The notes under the pieces: generated by a model
What the model was told of the DNA's origin: nothing
Seen by the model: the letters and a program-made list of their open reading frames with translations, nothing else
Databases searched by the model: none
Assembly (NCBI RefSeq): GCF_964355755.1
Contig: NC_092677.1
Span: 11,120,601-11,184,600, forward strand
DNA length: 64,000 nucleotides
Source: Antedon mediterranea
Taxonomy: Eukaryota > Echinodermata > Crinoidea > Comatulida > Antedonidae
Direction: 5' to 3'
Made by a program: the position numbers and the translations under genes
Part shown: piece after piece, positions 50,001-57,939 of the stretch
How positions within the stretch are numbered: the first letter of the stretch is position 1
Layout: every line of letters starts with the position of its first letter

Positions 50001-50098
50001 TCTTCTAGTTTTGTACGACTAAACTCATTATACTTGGATTACAATCTTATGATCCAACATACCTGTAGATCGATGTGACATTTATCTATTTCTGTCAT
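27280..50098 (-). CDS. WDR59: WDR59, GATOR2 complex subunit, complete, 25 exons
   Basis: Scaffold subunit of GATOR2, which relieves GATOR1 inhibition of Rag GTPases so that amino acids activate mTORC1 at the lysosome. Exons: 50098-50063, 49245-49196, 48874-48745, 48122-48037, 38396-38316, 38067-38027, 37652-37564, 37456-37337, 37050-36973, 36607-36451, 36040-35961, 35470-35222, 34828-34670, 34306-34205, 33775-33634, 33362-33293, 32485-32392, 31695-31562, 30761-30680, 30029-29917, 29787-29646, 29246-29077, 28668-28526, 28124-28008, 27404-27280. Phases join throughout and give 929 residues (human 974). Order: an N-terminal WD40 propeller (about 1-345; HGLDWNPTDEFSLATSSQDG is typical), an RWD domain (about 378-490; FPSMYPNNTPPIF), a variable middle, and a C-terminal zinc-binding RING-like region with paired CxxC (CQHC, CDDC, CAIC, CLTCGHGGHTSHMLEWF, CPTGCGCKC). 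Exon 15 requires the GTTAGT donor at 33633; using the overlapping GTAGG donor breaks the frame. Intron 4 (48036-38397) contains two unrelated ORFs. Confidence 0.96.
28190..28515. repeat. Minisatellite of GGGGATGCTGATCTCGCCCT units in a WDR59 intron
   Basis: About sixteen 20-22 bp units alternating GATGCTTATCT and GATGCTGATCT. A 42-bp higher-order unit repeats near 28371-28450. The array stops about 10 bp short of the exon 23 donor. Confidence 0.88.
28700..28836. mobile_element. MITE family 1 copy in a WDR59 intron
   Basis: Termini GCTCTGTATACACTTTGACA and TTTGATAGTGTAGACAGAGC, starting about 30 bp upstream of the exon 23 acceptor in the transcript sense. Confidence 0.85.
29319..29403. mobile_element. 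MITE family 1, internal fragment
   Basis: Core only: ATGTGCCCATTATTATGTGA through TTTGGGAACATCACACC and AAACTAGTTTGA. Both outer ends are lost. Confidence 0.6.
29491..29627. mobile_element. MITE family 1 copy abutting WDR59 exon 21
   Basis: Near-complete, with ends GCTCTGTCTACACTATCAAA and TTTGATAGTGTAGACAAAAG. It ends about 20 bp from the exon 21 donor (29645); the sequence from here into the exon is the part also found in PEPD intron 8. Confidence 0.9.
30115..30360 (+). mobile_element. SINE family A, 5'-truncated copy
   Basis: Starts within the tRNA-like head (GGGTTCGAGGTGCAAGCG) and carries the same body and ATAAATAAAT end. WDR59 intron, antisense to the gene. Confidence 0.8.
30530..30612 (-). 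mobile_element. SINE family A, reversed fragment
   Basis: Reverse complement contains AAGGACTATAAACCGTAGGT and CCAGTGTACACAG, matching the family A body. Confidence 0.65.
30869..31127 (+). mobile_element. tRNA-derived SINE, family B, with long poly-A
   Basis: Head GTGGCTTGGTGGTTATGATG (box A-like) and CCTGGGTTCAAATCCCGTC (box B). The tail GAGGGTCCCTAATGATC...GGATGGATCACCCTC ends in poly-A; a related tail is at about 62629-62695. The long pure A-run suggests a recent insertion. WDR59 intron. Confidence 0.85.
31097..31127. repeat. Poly-A tract ending a SINE
   Basis: A run of about 31 A directly after the SINE at 30869, as expected of a retroposed tail. Confidence 0.85.
31851..31896 (+). ncRNA. 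Hammerhead-ribozyme-like motif
   Basis: CTGATGA (31858-31864), one extra T, a stem GGGC-TAT-GCCC (31866-31876), then GAAAC and a GTC at 31884-31886. Flanks TTTTCAC and GTTAAAA can pair as stem I with one mismatch. This is the layout of the minimal hammerheads reported in Penelope-like retroelements; the extra base beside stem II and the tiny stem III make activity uncertain. Confidence 0.4.
31978..32005. repeat. (TA)n microsatellite
   Basis: Uninterrupted TA repeat adjoining the R1 copy. Confidence 0.9.
32007..32159 (-). repeat. Interspersed repeat R1, copy 3 (reverse)
   Basis: Reverse complement of the R1 body, bounded on the left by a (TA)n tract and on the right by TATATATA. WDR59 intron. 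Confidence 0.8.
32200..32339. mobile_element. MITE family 1 copy in a WDR59 intron
   Basis: Termini AAGCCTTGTCTACACTATCA and TTTGATAGTGTAGACAGAGC with an intact core. Confidence 0.9.
32734..33183. mobile_element. Inverted-repeat element family 4 (450 bp)
   Basis: Ends TTAAAGATGTATTGTCCCTT and GGGACAATACATCTTTAA. Solo or partial relatives start at about 17535 and 50284, with AT-rich interiors. WDR59 intron. Confidence 0.75.
33455..33604. mobile_element. MITE family 1 copy 30 bp from WDR59 exon 15
   Basis: Termini GCTCTGACTACACTATCAAA and TTGATAGTGTAGACAGAGCT; the internal GGCACATCA part is diverged. Confidence 0.88.
34011..34192 (+). mobile_element. SINE family C copy in a WDR59 intron
   Basis: TGGAGCTGTAGTTTGGTGGT, AGGGTTTAATCCTGACC and TTGTAACTCACAACTC match 6748-6945. 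Ends 12 bp before the exon 14 donor. Confidence 0.75.
35600..35860 (-). pseudogene. LINE reverse-transcriptase C-terminal fragment
   Basis: Minus frame with GTFPWNPIPHCIRNSSTLKQ and LKSVLKTHL, again the WNxIP...FK/LK end of a non-LTR ORF2. WDR59 intron between exons 11 and 12; lacks the rest of the element. Confidence 0.65.
36140..36275 (-). mobile_element. SINE family C, reversed copy
   Basis: Reverse complement of the family C head and body (CTTTCCAATCCCAAGGTCCA, GACTTATATATG side). Confidence 0.6.
36814..36957. mobile_element. MITE family 1 copy 16 bp from WDR59 exon 9
   Basis: Termini CATGTCTACACTATCAAACT and TTTGATAGTGTAGACAAGGC. It ends just beyond the GTAAGG donor of exon 9. Confidence 0.88.
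37145..37301. mobile_element. MITE family 1 copy between WDR59 exons 8 and 9
   Basis: Left end AAGCTCTGTCTTCACTATCA, right end TTTTATAGTATAGACAATAG. The core has the double TATGGTAGTGATAT unit. Confidence 0.85.
37863..37944. mobile_element. MITE family 1, right half
   Basis: Begins within CATATCACTACCATATTTGG and ends in an intact TTTGATAGTGTAGACAGAGC. Confidence 0.8.
38861..38987. mobile_element. MITE family 1 copy in WDR59 intron 4
   Basis: Termini AAGCTCTGTCTATACTCTAT and TTTGATAGTGTAGATAGAGC, with a shortened core. A lone right terminus (TAGACAGAGCTTTAAAG) also sits at about 38549. Confidence 0.85.
39137..39323. mobile_element. MITE family 3 copy
   Basis: Ends TAAAGCGTGGTTCCCACTAG and CTAGTGGGAACCAAGCTTTA. 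The internal CGTAACGCAACGCAAG and its complement form a near hairpin of about 187 bp. Confidence 0.85.
39456..40454 (-). CDS. Unknown 332-residue single-exon ORF nested in WDR59 intron 4
   Basis: Uninterrupted frame with two in-frame Met codons at its start, on the same strand as the host gene. Residues about 25-70 (MKLFGRAERHMIHVANNELRL and following) look helical or coiled-coil. About 140-180 is acidic and Ser-rich (DDHDSSSSSVDGTTSSDNS). The C-terminal half is basic with repeated Ser/Arg-Pro-Lys-Thr motifs (RAKTPWEMSLSKFDSRF, RPKTAIDF), suggesting a disordered phosphoprotein. No domain was recognised and no WDR59 homology is expected here, so this is not a WDR59 exon. It could be a complete small gene, one exon of a nested gene shared with 45056-46477, or a retrocopy that has kept its frame. 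Length and composition argue against chance in such AT-rich DNA. Confidence 0.65.
   Translation of the reverse strand: MMSKKGAFKSQRLQKASRINFIEGNRLDAQMKLFGRAERHMIHVANNELRLLGEEISRIKLSSGNISSELQNCENTKMPCFLYGERVSSRKYARNITMLDKQSDFGQHKVNATSEQSKSIDIKDNFDNLFSNDVDDHDSSSSSVDGTTSSDNSVFSQTSFLPSSRFRSLSDPGLTKPRSFRSTVLNLPQQGDRFRKPKKSYTERLHLTNGAKNKSLVNKGTELFAHRAKTPWEMSLSKFDSRFSSKHIVQRPKTAIDFANTPKQSVDSFVSTNNTRFIRSRSCEESAGKVTTPSLKWTRPSVYAQTIASRRRTMNSLIVRGNNKKTFVTSVK
42902..43065. mobile_element. MITE family 1 copy between the two nested ORFs
   Basis: Termini AAGCTCTATCTACACTTTCA and TTTGATAGTGTAGACAGAGC, about 164 bp. Confidence 0.88.
43505..43935 (-). pseudogene. LINE reverse-transcriptase C-terminal fragment
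   Basis: Minus-strand translation gives RNPQRVTRSSSVGTLFDIRR, then SYIPRVTRI, a stop, and NNLPSEIRNLNISVSSFKT. This is the WNxLP...xxxFK motif that ends many non-LTR retrotransposon ORF2 proteins, with the conserved Trp turned into a TGA stop. Intron 4 of WDR59; no upstream catalytic domain remains. Confidence 0.75.
45056..46477 (-). CDS. Unknown 473-residue coiled-coil ORF nested in WDR59 intron 4
   Basis: Long open frame on the host strand. Residues about 10-110 are strongly helical and charged (ESKLLEMKLKALKQQESRKL, KIKSLKQETERVE), a probable coiled coil. The central and distal parts are polar, acidic and Ser-rich (DASLPLSSHKRRLPHLL, SDVKSDIGNEGKEVEVG), and the tail is basic (GRHFKKRMSLAK). 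The start is the first ATG; flanking splice sites were not established. Like 39456-40454 it opens with a helical segment and continues as a disordered phospho-rich tail, so the two could be diverged relatives or parts of one nested gene. A different minus frame overlaps the 3' end (about 45153-44932) behind an ATTTTACAG acceptor and may be an alternative terminal exon. No function can be assigned. Confidence 0.7.
   Translation of the reverse strand: MFHDTSNLRHLNDKESKLLEMKLKALKQQESRKLHECNRKIKSLKQETERVESPHLKNAEAKKSQFKNHQRSVKEFYLKCTDWLDDLQKDLEMTNEKKQGDRTRMLKMNPTCFGRDWKVVSDLEEFTSADHQSTSENSKDISGDNKVGSYYAVSTSFIWLCRLKKESDRRNQKQKEESKRKIKLLDKRSLSDNFNSLVPFSGARKKPNLQFKSHALMMSVEERNKGLDRDTTIENPPHDLSTSDINPENVLYTTSINSLSDKGQYIDVKPALTSYTSDRNSDNDASLPLSSHKRRLPHLLKADVHQSNTLPSIVSKVDSLRLGEQDTEDILLNNMQRTNTKEKTDEEPLDSRDSSTAFEDIPPQNIRSTDSDVKSDIGNEGKEVEVGYDVDRHSSTYGESDPDERPFSRNGSKKPQSIPYQLKAYSRDLDRRMGASFYSLKHGSDKGNANSQKNVIHQFTYGRHFKKRMSLAK
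47558..47860. mobile_element. MITE family 2 copy (about 303 bp)
   Basis: Inverted ends TACCCTTTTCACAT and TGTGAAAGGGTA, same orientation and internal words as 8061-8378. WDR59 intron 4. Confidence 0.85.
49305..49990. repeat. AGGCCTA/CTAGGC-rich stretch in WDR59 intron 1
   Basis: Dozens of overlapping TAGGCCTA, CTAGGC and GCTAGC words, densest at 49745-49990, flanking an ATT microsatellite at 49631-49652. Similar but smaller clusters lie at 19205-19400, 20650-20760, 56277-56300, 58012-58055 and 61750-62030. Confidence 0.75.
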
Positions 50099-51780
50099 GT
50101 TTCCACACACAAAAAAGTAGATTTTATACTTTACGAATCATTTGTTTTCTTTTCGTCGACGATCGTCTGTTTTTTTTTATCCGGCGGCGTGTCATGTCAT
50201 GCTTTGGCGCCCCCATGCGGCCCATATAAAACAAGAAATATTTCTTACAAAAAACGCTGCTCGCTTAATGACGTAACAGTTTTAAAGATATATTGTCCCT
50301 CTGAAAAATATTTTTTATTTCAAATTTGTTTTTGAATGTGTCATTTTATTGTCACATAATAGTTATTTTACCTGAAAAATGTATTAAAAGCAAAAAATAC
50401 TTCAATTGTCTGTCAGACAATGTGGTTTTTGAGTTATAATAATTAAACGTTTCTTTTCTCTTTTTATAATGTGAATTTTGTTACAAAAGTGAATAACTTT
50501 GATAGGAAACAGACTCAATTTAGTTTATTTTATTGCTAAGGTCAAGTCTGGAGGTCACTTCATCACACCTTAGATACTTCAAGTGTGAAGTATCATATTA
50601 CAAACAAAAACTTTCATGGACTGTTTTGATAATAATTCAATGATTATCTGACAGTGAAATACAGTATTGTCATGGGACTCATAAATACCAGAAATGCAGC
50701 TGGTACCTATAAATTATAGTCGAGTTTCCATTTTAGCAAAAATGTCAAAGTGTAGTACTATAACTGCTGCTTGATTTCGTCTAATAAATGAGTCATCTCG
50801 TGTGACGTAGCGGGCTAGAGCAGCAGCGTGAAAAAACAAAAGTTGCATAACATACCGCATACCAATTTTCTCAATATACGTACACCTGCACAAACTCATT
50901 GGCATACCAAAATGTTTAAAATAGAGCTGCAAGGTCCCCGGAAATGACATCTATTTTTTTTTTCAAACAACATGATATAAAAATGTTCAGTACCCCACCA
51001 TGGTTGGGGCTGAGCAAAGACAATTTTGAAAAATAGAGCTGGATAGGTTTCCGCCCGAAAAAAAAATTGCACTGCATGATTTGAAATTATATGAAACAAA
51101 CTATACAAGACTCACACCAGGATAATAGAGCTTGTCTCCGGAAAGTGCACCTATTCATTGAAATATGAAATTAAATATTATGAAGTCTCCAAAACTAGCC
51201 CACCGCGGTTGGGACAAAGCTAATAATGAAAATAGAGCCCAGAATTGCACATATACTTAATACTATACATAATCACCTATGATAATAATAGTATGATAAT
51301 GTTAAAATTTCAACTATCCAGACGCGAGTTCAAAATTTTAGGTGGGGATTTTCTACTTAAAACTTGACTTCGTATATGCCTAAGGCTATAAGCCGGCGGC
51401 GGAATTAGTCTAGAAATCGGCATCTTTGCAAATGTTGTATATTTTATCGTATTTCATTCTCCATTAAAAGCCCATACAAAAACCATCGGAGACAAACTAT
51501 CTGTTTAAAACATTTTTATTCTGGGACGGTGCGGCCATACACATCAACTACCATAAACGTGTATTCATAACATTACAATACAATATCTTGCATGAATCGG
51601 ACATTTCGCTACCAATGTAGCAACATTGATTAACAAAACAGTATGGCGTGTTGACCGCGAATGACTAACAATGCCGTCTTCCCCACTTCTACACATCTGC
51701 ACAACTATTGCATAACAACGCACGGCATACCAAACTGTTTCGTACACCTGCGATTAAAATAATAAATTTAATTTCTTTTA

Positions 51781-52100
51781 AATTGAGGGCGGCAAGCATA
51801 ATTTACGAGATCGAATACAGGTTGAAAAAAAAAATTAAATTAAAAAAAAGATGTTAAATGTGCTCTCCCTGCCTCAGCACTAAGGCCTGCCACAGCCTTT
51901 TGGGGTCGTTTCCAGCACATCACCAGATGCATTGATGTTGTCGCCTCATGATGTGTGGTGGAAAGGGGGACGTATGATCTGTGAACCCCAAACACAGTGG
52001 CTCGCATAGCCTTAACTCTATTCCACCGACCAGCGTGGGAATCGAACCCACGACATTCGTGTTGTCAACACGACGCTCAGGGGACTGAGCTAACTGATCA
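51781..52100 (-). mobile_element. tRNA-derived SINE, family D, copy 1
   Basis: On the minus strand GATCAGTTAGCTCAGTCCCC, an anticodon stem TCGTG-TTGACAA-CACGA (GAC, Val-like) and GTGGGTTCGATTCCCACGCT follow the tRNA pattern; the body includes GGTTCACAGATC. The acceptor and D-arm extension are not a clean tRNA, and the element has a 240-bp tail, so it is a SINE rather than a gene. Confidence 0.8.
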
Positions 52101-52124
52101 TTTTGGTTTTAACAAGGTTAATTG

Positions 52125-52690
52125 GATATTTATGACGTAATGATGAATTATGTAATACACGTATAAATAGACTATTATCAGCTGTTCAGTCATGTACTAC
52201 TTTATGGCGTAACGGTTAATGCACAGGTTTGGGTACTCTCAGTTCTAGTAGTTTGGGTTCGAACCTCTACGGATATGTTTTTTTTCTAATGGAAAATAAT
52301 GATTTTTTTTTCTTTTATTTTGAAAGAGAGAATGTCAGGCCTAAAGAAGTGGATTTTTTTTTAAATCAGAAAAACAAATTTGCATGGCATTATTTTCCAT
52401 GACGTATTATGATGCATTACGTAATACATGTATAAATAGACTTATATCAGCTGTGCCGTCATGTACTACTTAGTGGCGTAACGGTTAATGCTCAGGTTTG
52501 GGTACTCTCAGCTCTAGTAGATTGGGTTCGAACCTCTACGGATATGTTTTTTTAAATGGAAAATAATGATTTTTTTTCTTTTATTTTGAAAGAGAGATAT
52601 TTTGAGGGTTGTAAATGTCAGGCCTAAACAAGTGGACTTTTTTTTTTAAATAGGAAACAAAGTTGCATGGCATTATTTTCCATTGAATAA
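52125..52690 (+). repeat. Tandem duplicate of a second tRNA-like unit
   Basis: Two copies (about 52125-52385 and 52395-52690) share GTATAAATAGACT, TGGCGTAACGGTTAATGC (box A-like), GGGTACTCTCAG, TGGGTTCGAACCTCTACGGA (box B-like) and a T-rich end. They directly follow the reversed family D SINE. Confidence 0.8.
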
Positions 52691-54042
52691 ACTGCCATAA
52701 AACCTTGAAAAGAAGCCCATGTGCTCCTTCATTTTTAGTACTCTTGGGTGGGCTTCTTTTCCACTTGGAGTTCTTTTAGAGTTAGAGATTACTTTTGTAA
52801 ACTAAGAAAAACTAATTCAGTGACTTATTTCTATTTTAGTATCACTGTGCTCCACTGGCACCAAATTGGGTCCACTTGAGCACAGTAACATATGAAAAGA
52901 TATCACAATTTAGTGACTTTATTTCTATTTTATATCACTGTGCTCCACCGGTGCCAAATTTGGTCCACTGGACCCGTTACTATTTCTATTTCGGAAGTAA
53001 ATAAAGGCATAAATGGTAGAGAATGCTCCATCATCAGAATGACGCTCTGAATGTACTTCTAATAAATACATAATAACTGTACATCTTTTTTGTTCAATTT
53101 AATTTTAATAAATTCAAATTTATTACACTATATTATAGGCCAACGTAATTCCTATTGTCATAAAAAAAGTTAAATAATCTAAAGTAAGATTTCATTGATT
53201 GACTTTTGTTTATTGATTTTAACACCAAATCTACATCTTATAATACTGACTTGTTATATTATTATATATCATTCCACAGATATTATTGAAAATGTTTTAA
53301 AAAAAAAAGATTTTCTAAAAACATATCCACAGCACCTTATCTTTTTCTAAACTTTTATTCAGTTTCAAACTTTTTGTGAGTTACTGTACAACTAGCGAAT
53401 GAAATAGTTCTATCTAAACTGTGTACATGAATACATTGTTTTAGTACAGTAATATAAGTTTCTATTCAGGGTATAGTAATACGGTAATAAAATGTACACA
53501 ATAGTCCTATGGAAATTGGGTGCTTCATACTTTAACCACATAGTTTGTTGTGTGGGTTAACAAGACCTGCTTTCATGATGGACTGAACGCCCACGAATGC
53601 TCATAAAATTCTGAATTTTCTCTCAGTAGTCAAGCGGCATTAAAATGATCACGAATATAAAAATGTACAAGTTACCCCTTGGTGGTGTGTGGAGTTCTAT
53701 AGCCTAGATACCATAGCCACCAGACAAGTATAATCCATTTTAGATTAAAATACTTTTTTGGATTTACAATAAAAAAAAATCAATTAGTTTATTTTTATTA
53801 TAATTTTACCTAAAAATATACGTATACAATTTATTAAAACGTTGTTATTATATTATACAGTATCTTTTCTTTTGTAAAGATAAAATCATAGATTCAAAAT
53901 TGTTAAGAATAAAAATCATACGTCATTTATAGATTTTTATTTTCACAATTTTTGCACTTGAACAATTATACTCTAAGTAGAGTCAATGTTCAACATAACA
54001 TTCTGAGAACAAGAATATTTAAGAGAGAAATATATCTGGCTT

Positions 54043-54469
54043 AAGCTCTGTCTACACGTTTAAACATTGCAATATTTTAACTAAATTTTAAATAATGTAA
54101 AATCACATTTTATCAAAATACCTGTGTAATCTTACATATTATGTTTTCTGTACAATTTGTTAACCTTTTAGTAGTCATAGGGCGATAATCAGTGTTATTT
54201 TTATGTCTGAGGACCCCAATGGAAATAAGTTTTCTTTTAAACTTTCTTGGGTTATTCCTGGGTTCATTCTATTAATATTGTTATCTTGTGCTTTTTCTAT
54301 TTTATGTTTGTCTTGTATTTTTGAGTGAACCGAATAAAACTGAACTGAACTGAACTAAAAAAATGTGCCCAAATGTGGTAGTGATATGACATCATCGTTT
54401 TCCATGGTTGTTTACATCACATGTTTTGGTCACATAATAAAGTTTGATAGTGTAGACACAGCTTCAGGC
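54043..54469. mobile_element. MITE family 1 copy split by a retroelement-tail insertion
   Basis: Left end AAGCTCTGTCTACACGTTTA at 54043; the core resumes at about 54357 (AAATGTGCCCAAATGTGG) and ends TTTGATAGTGTAGACACAGC. The 290 bp between ends in a (CTGAA)n tract and resembles 22930-23110, consistent with a LINE-type 3' end inserted into the MITE. Confidence 0.7.
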
Positions 54470-54520
54470 TTTCACAAACATTGAGAATGACTACTTAGCG
54501 CAGTATAATGGGAACTGACA

Positions 54521-55681
54521 TTAAACAGACTGGTAGTTACTACTATCTGGTAGTGGTACAGATTCAGAGGAGGCCAAATCAGGTTGGATTTTCTTATCTG
54601 ACACAAATTCCGAGCTGGTGGGTAACTCAGATTCGAAATTACCATCTAACACACATTCAGAGTTGGTGCTCAACTCAAGTTGTTGGGGTTTTTCATCGGA
54701 CACCGATTCAGAGTTTGTGGTTAAATCAGATTCTTGTTTGACATCTGACACAATCTTTTCAACGGATATCACACCCCCTTCATCAGCAGATATCACACCC
54801 ACTTTACCAACATCATCAGTGACTGCAGCCATTTCTCCTTTATGTTTCTTTTGATGTAGCTTCAATTTGTCTTTTCGACTAAATTTCTGGCCGCATAATT
54901 CACATTGGTATGGTTTTTGTCCTGTGTGTATCCTTTCATGACGAACAAGATGGCTTCGACCGAGAAAACCCATTCCACATTCTCCACAAACATGCGATCG
55001 CTCACCAGTATGAACTTTGACATGAGCTTTGAGACTTCCAGGACCAGGGAAGCTCTTATCACATTGTTCACATTTCAGGAAACTTCCACCACTGTGTGTT
55101 TTCTCGTGTCGAATAAGATGTTCTTGTCGACTGAACCCTTTTCCGCATTGTTCACAAAACGCTGATTTTAAACCAGAGTGACCAAATTCATGACGTAGCA
55201 TATGGCTACGCCGCTTAAAGCCTTTACCGCATTCTCCGCATTTAAAAGGCTTATCTGCAGCGTGAACCTGTGTGTGTACTTTTAAATCGCTCATCTCCTT
55301 AAACTTTTCACTACATTGTCCACAGTGATGATGGTACACTTCATCACCAGCATGTGATGATTTTGCATGTCCTTTCATTTCTTGTTCGGTGCTGAATTTC
55401 AAGTTGCACTCATCACACTCGTATAAGGAAATTCCTTCATGATTCTTCTCCGTGTGGCGTGTCATGTGTTCTCGTCGCGTAAACCCTTTCCCACAATGAC
55501 CACATTTGAATGGTTTTCGACCAGTGTGTACTAACTGATGTCTAATCATGTGACTTCGCCTCGTGAACTTTCTATCGCACTCTGCACACTGATGTGCCTT
55601 CTCAAGCTTAGCGACTTCTTCTGGAAATTCCAATTTAACTGTGGAGTCTGACCCTTCTGTATCTTCGCACAGTACAGACAT
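54521..55681 (-). CDS. C2H2 zinc-finger protein with nine fingers
   Basis: A 386-residue protein in one coding exon. Nine tandem C2H2 fingers run from residue 32 to about 280: HQCAEC, FKCGHC, YECDEC, HHCGQC, FKCGEC, FCEQC, LKCEQC, HVCGEC and YQCELC starts, each followed by HxxxH or HxxxxH. Several linkers match or approach TGEKP (HTGRKPF, HTGERSH, HTGQKPY), typical of DNA-binding nuclear regulators. The fingers repeat a KGF-RRSHM/REHM helix theme. Residues about 310-375 form a degenerate acidic Ser/Thr repeat (TNSESVSD, STNSECVLD, TSSEFVSD). There is no KRAB, BTB or SCAN domain. An acceptor TTTTTCAG about 20 bases before the ATG suggests a separate 5' untranslated exon, perhaps near 56300. 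The gene is divergent from ARPC3. Orthology cannot be set because finger arrays evolve quickly. Confidence 0.92.
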   Translation of the reverse strand: MSVLCEDTEGSDSTVKLEFPEEVAKLEKAHQCAECDRKFTRRSHMIRHQLVHTGRKPFKCGHCGKGFTRREHMTRHTEKNHEGISLYECDECNLKFSTEQEMKGHAKSSHAGDEVYHHHCGQCSEKFKEMSDLKVHTQVHAADKPFKCGECGKGFKRRSHMLRHEFGHSGLKSAFCEQCGKGFSRQEHLIRHEKTHSGGSFLKCEQCDKSFPGPGSLKAHVKVHTGERSHVCGECGMGFLGRSHLVRHERIHTGQKPYQCELCGQKFSRKDKLKLHQKKHKGEMAAVTDDVGKVGVISADEGGVISVEKIVSDVKQESDLTTNSESVSDEKPQQLELSTNSECVLDGNFESELPTSSEFVSDKKIQPDLASSESVPLPDSSNYQSV

Positions 55682-56994
55682 GTTGAATTATTCACATATG
55701 TCCCTGAAAAATTTAAAAGAAAGAAGTTACTCAAACTGCACTGGAATTATATAAGTTGTATGTTATGTATTCAATGTATCTCTATCTGTATGCGACTCGT
55801 ACAAACACCTTCCTAGGTTGTCGTTGCATGCAGGTCAGGCTCTGATGTGCAGCATCAATGATGACATGTCACATATGCCTATCTAAACTAATATTAATTG
55901 ATTATTACAGTATTAACTATTATTTGATCATCATATTAAATGTCTTATTATAAATAGGATAGAGTGAAGATAGTAGGCATTAAAAACAATAGATAGGCGA
56001 TAAATCAATGCCGCAAGTTATCCGTTTATTTTAGTAACTGGGTCGAAACGACCGAGCCACAATGCTTACCGGAACGCTGGGCCCTAAAATGATATTATAC
56101 TTAGTACCTGTTGAGTGTTTTCAGGTAAGCCTAGCTCTAACCACCGAATCAGTAGGAAAAAATGACAAATGAGAAAAAATAAATAAATTAGTGCATTAAT
56201 ATTTACTTTTTCCTGATTTTGTCCTTTGACCACTAAAATTACTTGAAGAGGTATAAAAGTATTTTCTTTTAAAAGCTAGCTAGGCCTAGCTAGGCGAGGC
56301 GGCGGCCACCATTATTCTTTTTTTTTATCTCCTATTACGTCATCATTGTTTACCCCCTCTTGTTGTCTCGGTTTTTAAACTTTTGGGTTTTCTCTATACA
56401 GTACAAGATAACTTTATTGTCAATTAATCCAACGAAAGATTTGAAATTGGTTTTTCTCATGGAAACTTAATATAAAAATAGAATAAAATCAGTAAAATGT
56501 TTAGAACACAAAGTAAAATACACAGTACAGTAAAATATACAGATTAAAAGGCATAATTATACAGGATTTACAAAATATAACAATTAATAACATTAAGGGG
56601 ATAAATGCGATTAGGTGTTCCCAGTTTATTATTATTATTTGTGTTTTTGTCGACAATCATTATATTTAAATATGCATTGTAGGACAAACGACAGTCGGTA
56701 CCGTGCTGTCCGTAACCTTGATGGTACATAGTCTTAGTCTACACGAAGGATGGATGAGTATCATCATTCATAATTGCAATTCGTTTCTGTTCCATTCGAT
56801 TATCGTACATTTCCATAACACTAGGCAGATTATTAAATAATACAAAATAAATACAAAATAAAACCTTTGGATTCTGTCTTATATCATGCGTGCATGCATA
56901 GAGAACGAACATTGTGTGTTTGCTTTTTATATAAATATATAGATAGATTAGTGTATTGTTCGTAATTTTCTGACATTATAAAACGGATTTTCTT

Positions 56995-57262
56995 AAATTA
57001 AGGGCACTAGACATAAAATTTACGAGATCATAAAAGGTCGCGTAAGCCAGAAAAAGAAAAGTGGTGTGCTCCCTTGCCCCTAGCACGGTAGGGCCCTCTC
57101 ATGTTACCTCCTCATGATCTGTGGTGGAAAGGGGGACGTTTAAATCTGTGAACCCCAAACACAGAAGCTCGCTTTAACTCTATTCCATCGAGACCGGCAT
57201 GGGGTTTGAACCCACGATAATCGTGTTCCACGACGCTCTACCGACTGAGCTATCCGGTCCTC
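56995..57262 (-). mobile_element. tRNA-derived SINE, family D, copy 2
   Basis: Minus-strand head GGACCGGATAGCTCAGTCGG, box B GTGGGTTCAAACCCC, and the same body as copy 1 (GTGGTGGAAAGGGGGACGT, GTGAACCCCAAACACAG on the plus strand). The anticodon loop is shortened to three bases, ruling out a working tRNA. Confidence 0.82.
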
Positions 57263-57264
57263 TG

Positions 57265-57441
57265 ATTTATAACCAGGTAAAATGAATACTAGTTTTGTTC
57301 TCTCAAGATGTCGGTTATGAATATGCCTATTTATGAGGTAACGATTAATTACGTCATAATAGGCACGTAGGATAGATAGGAGTACTCTCGGCTCTCCTTG
57401 AGGTACGGTTCCAATTCTCCGGATTTTTTTTTTTTTTTTTT
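57265..57441 (+). repeat. Diverged single unit of the 52125-52690 repeat
   Basis: GAGGTAACGATTAATTACG, GAGTACTCTCGGCTCT and GGTACGGTTCCAATTCTCCG then a T-run. Same position and orientation relative to a family D SINE as at 52125. Confidence 0.65.
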
Positions 57442-57939
57442 TGCGCAAATAAATATTTGGTTTACGAACTTTTTATATAGACAATGATTATCCCGTTGCA
57501 AGATTGATGTTCAGTGCAAACTTCATACCAATCAGAGGTTGTACCGCGGCGTGCATAGAGGACAAACTTTTTGCGTTTGCCTTTTATAAAGATAATAAAA
57601 TAAGAATAAATCCATTATAAAAACAATTGGGCTGAAATAGCCAAAACAAGAAACAAGGGAACGAATTTATAATACTAATAGGAAACACTCAAAGAAAACG
57701 AAGGAATATCGGTATTATTTATTACAGCAGCTACACCAGCAGGCCCTAAACTAAACAAATAATAAGTAAAAGAACAATGTCATTCAAATTATTAGCATAT
57801 AAGGATGTACAGTATTTCCTAGTCATGCGCAGTTGTTGGAAGCTGTTTTGCAGATTGCGGAAGTCACGGTGTATGAGTTTTGCTGTTTTTGCTTTTATAA
57901 TATTCGTCGTTTTTGACGTTTATAAAAGACCTAGTTACA

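Larger units (their letters stand above)
50099..54520. other. Gene-poor, repeat-rich interval between WDR59 and the zinc-finger gene
   Basis: No supported coding exon. Contents: the WDR59 upstream region with a MITE-like start TAAAGATATATTGTCCCT at about 50284; a composite tRNA-related element (51781-52690); a short duplicated segment containing CACTGTGCTCCAC (about 52815-52885 and 52907-52980); and a split MITE near the right end. Confidence 0.6.

Noticed and set aside
52022-52095. Functional tRNA-Val gene
   Set aside because: Although the anticodon arm folds, it is attached to a 240-bp SINE body shared with 56995-57262, where the anticodon loop is destroyed.
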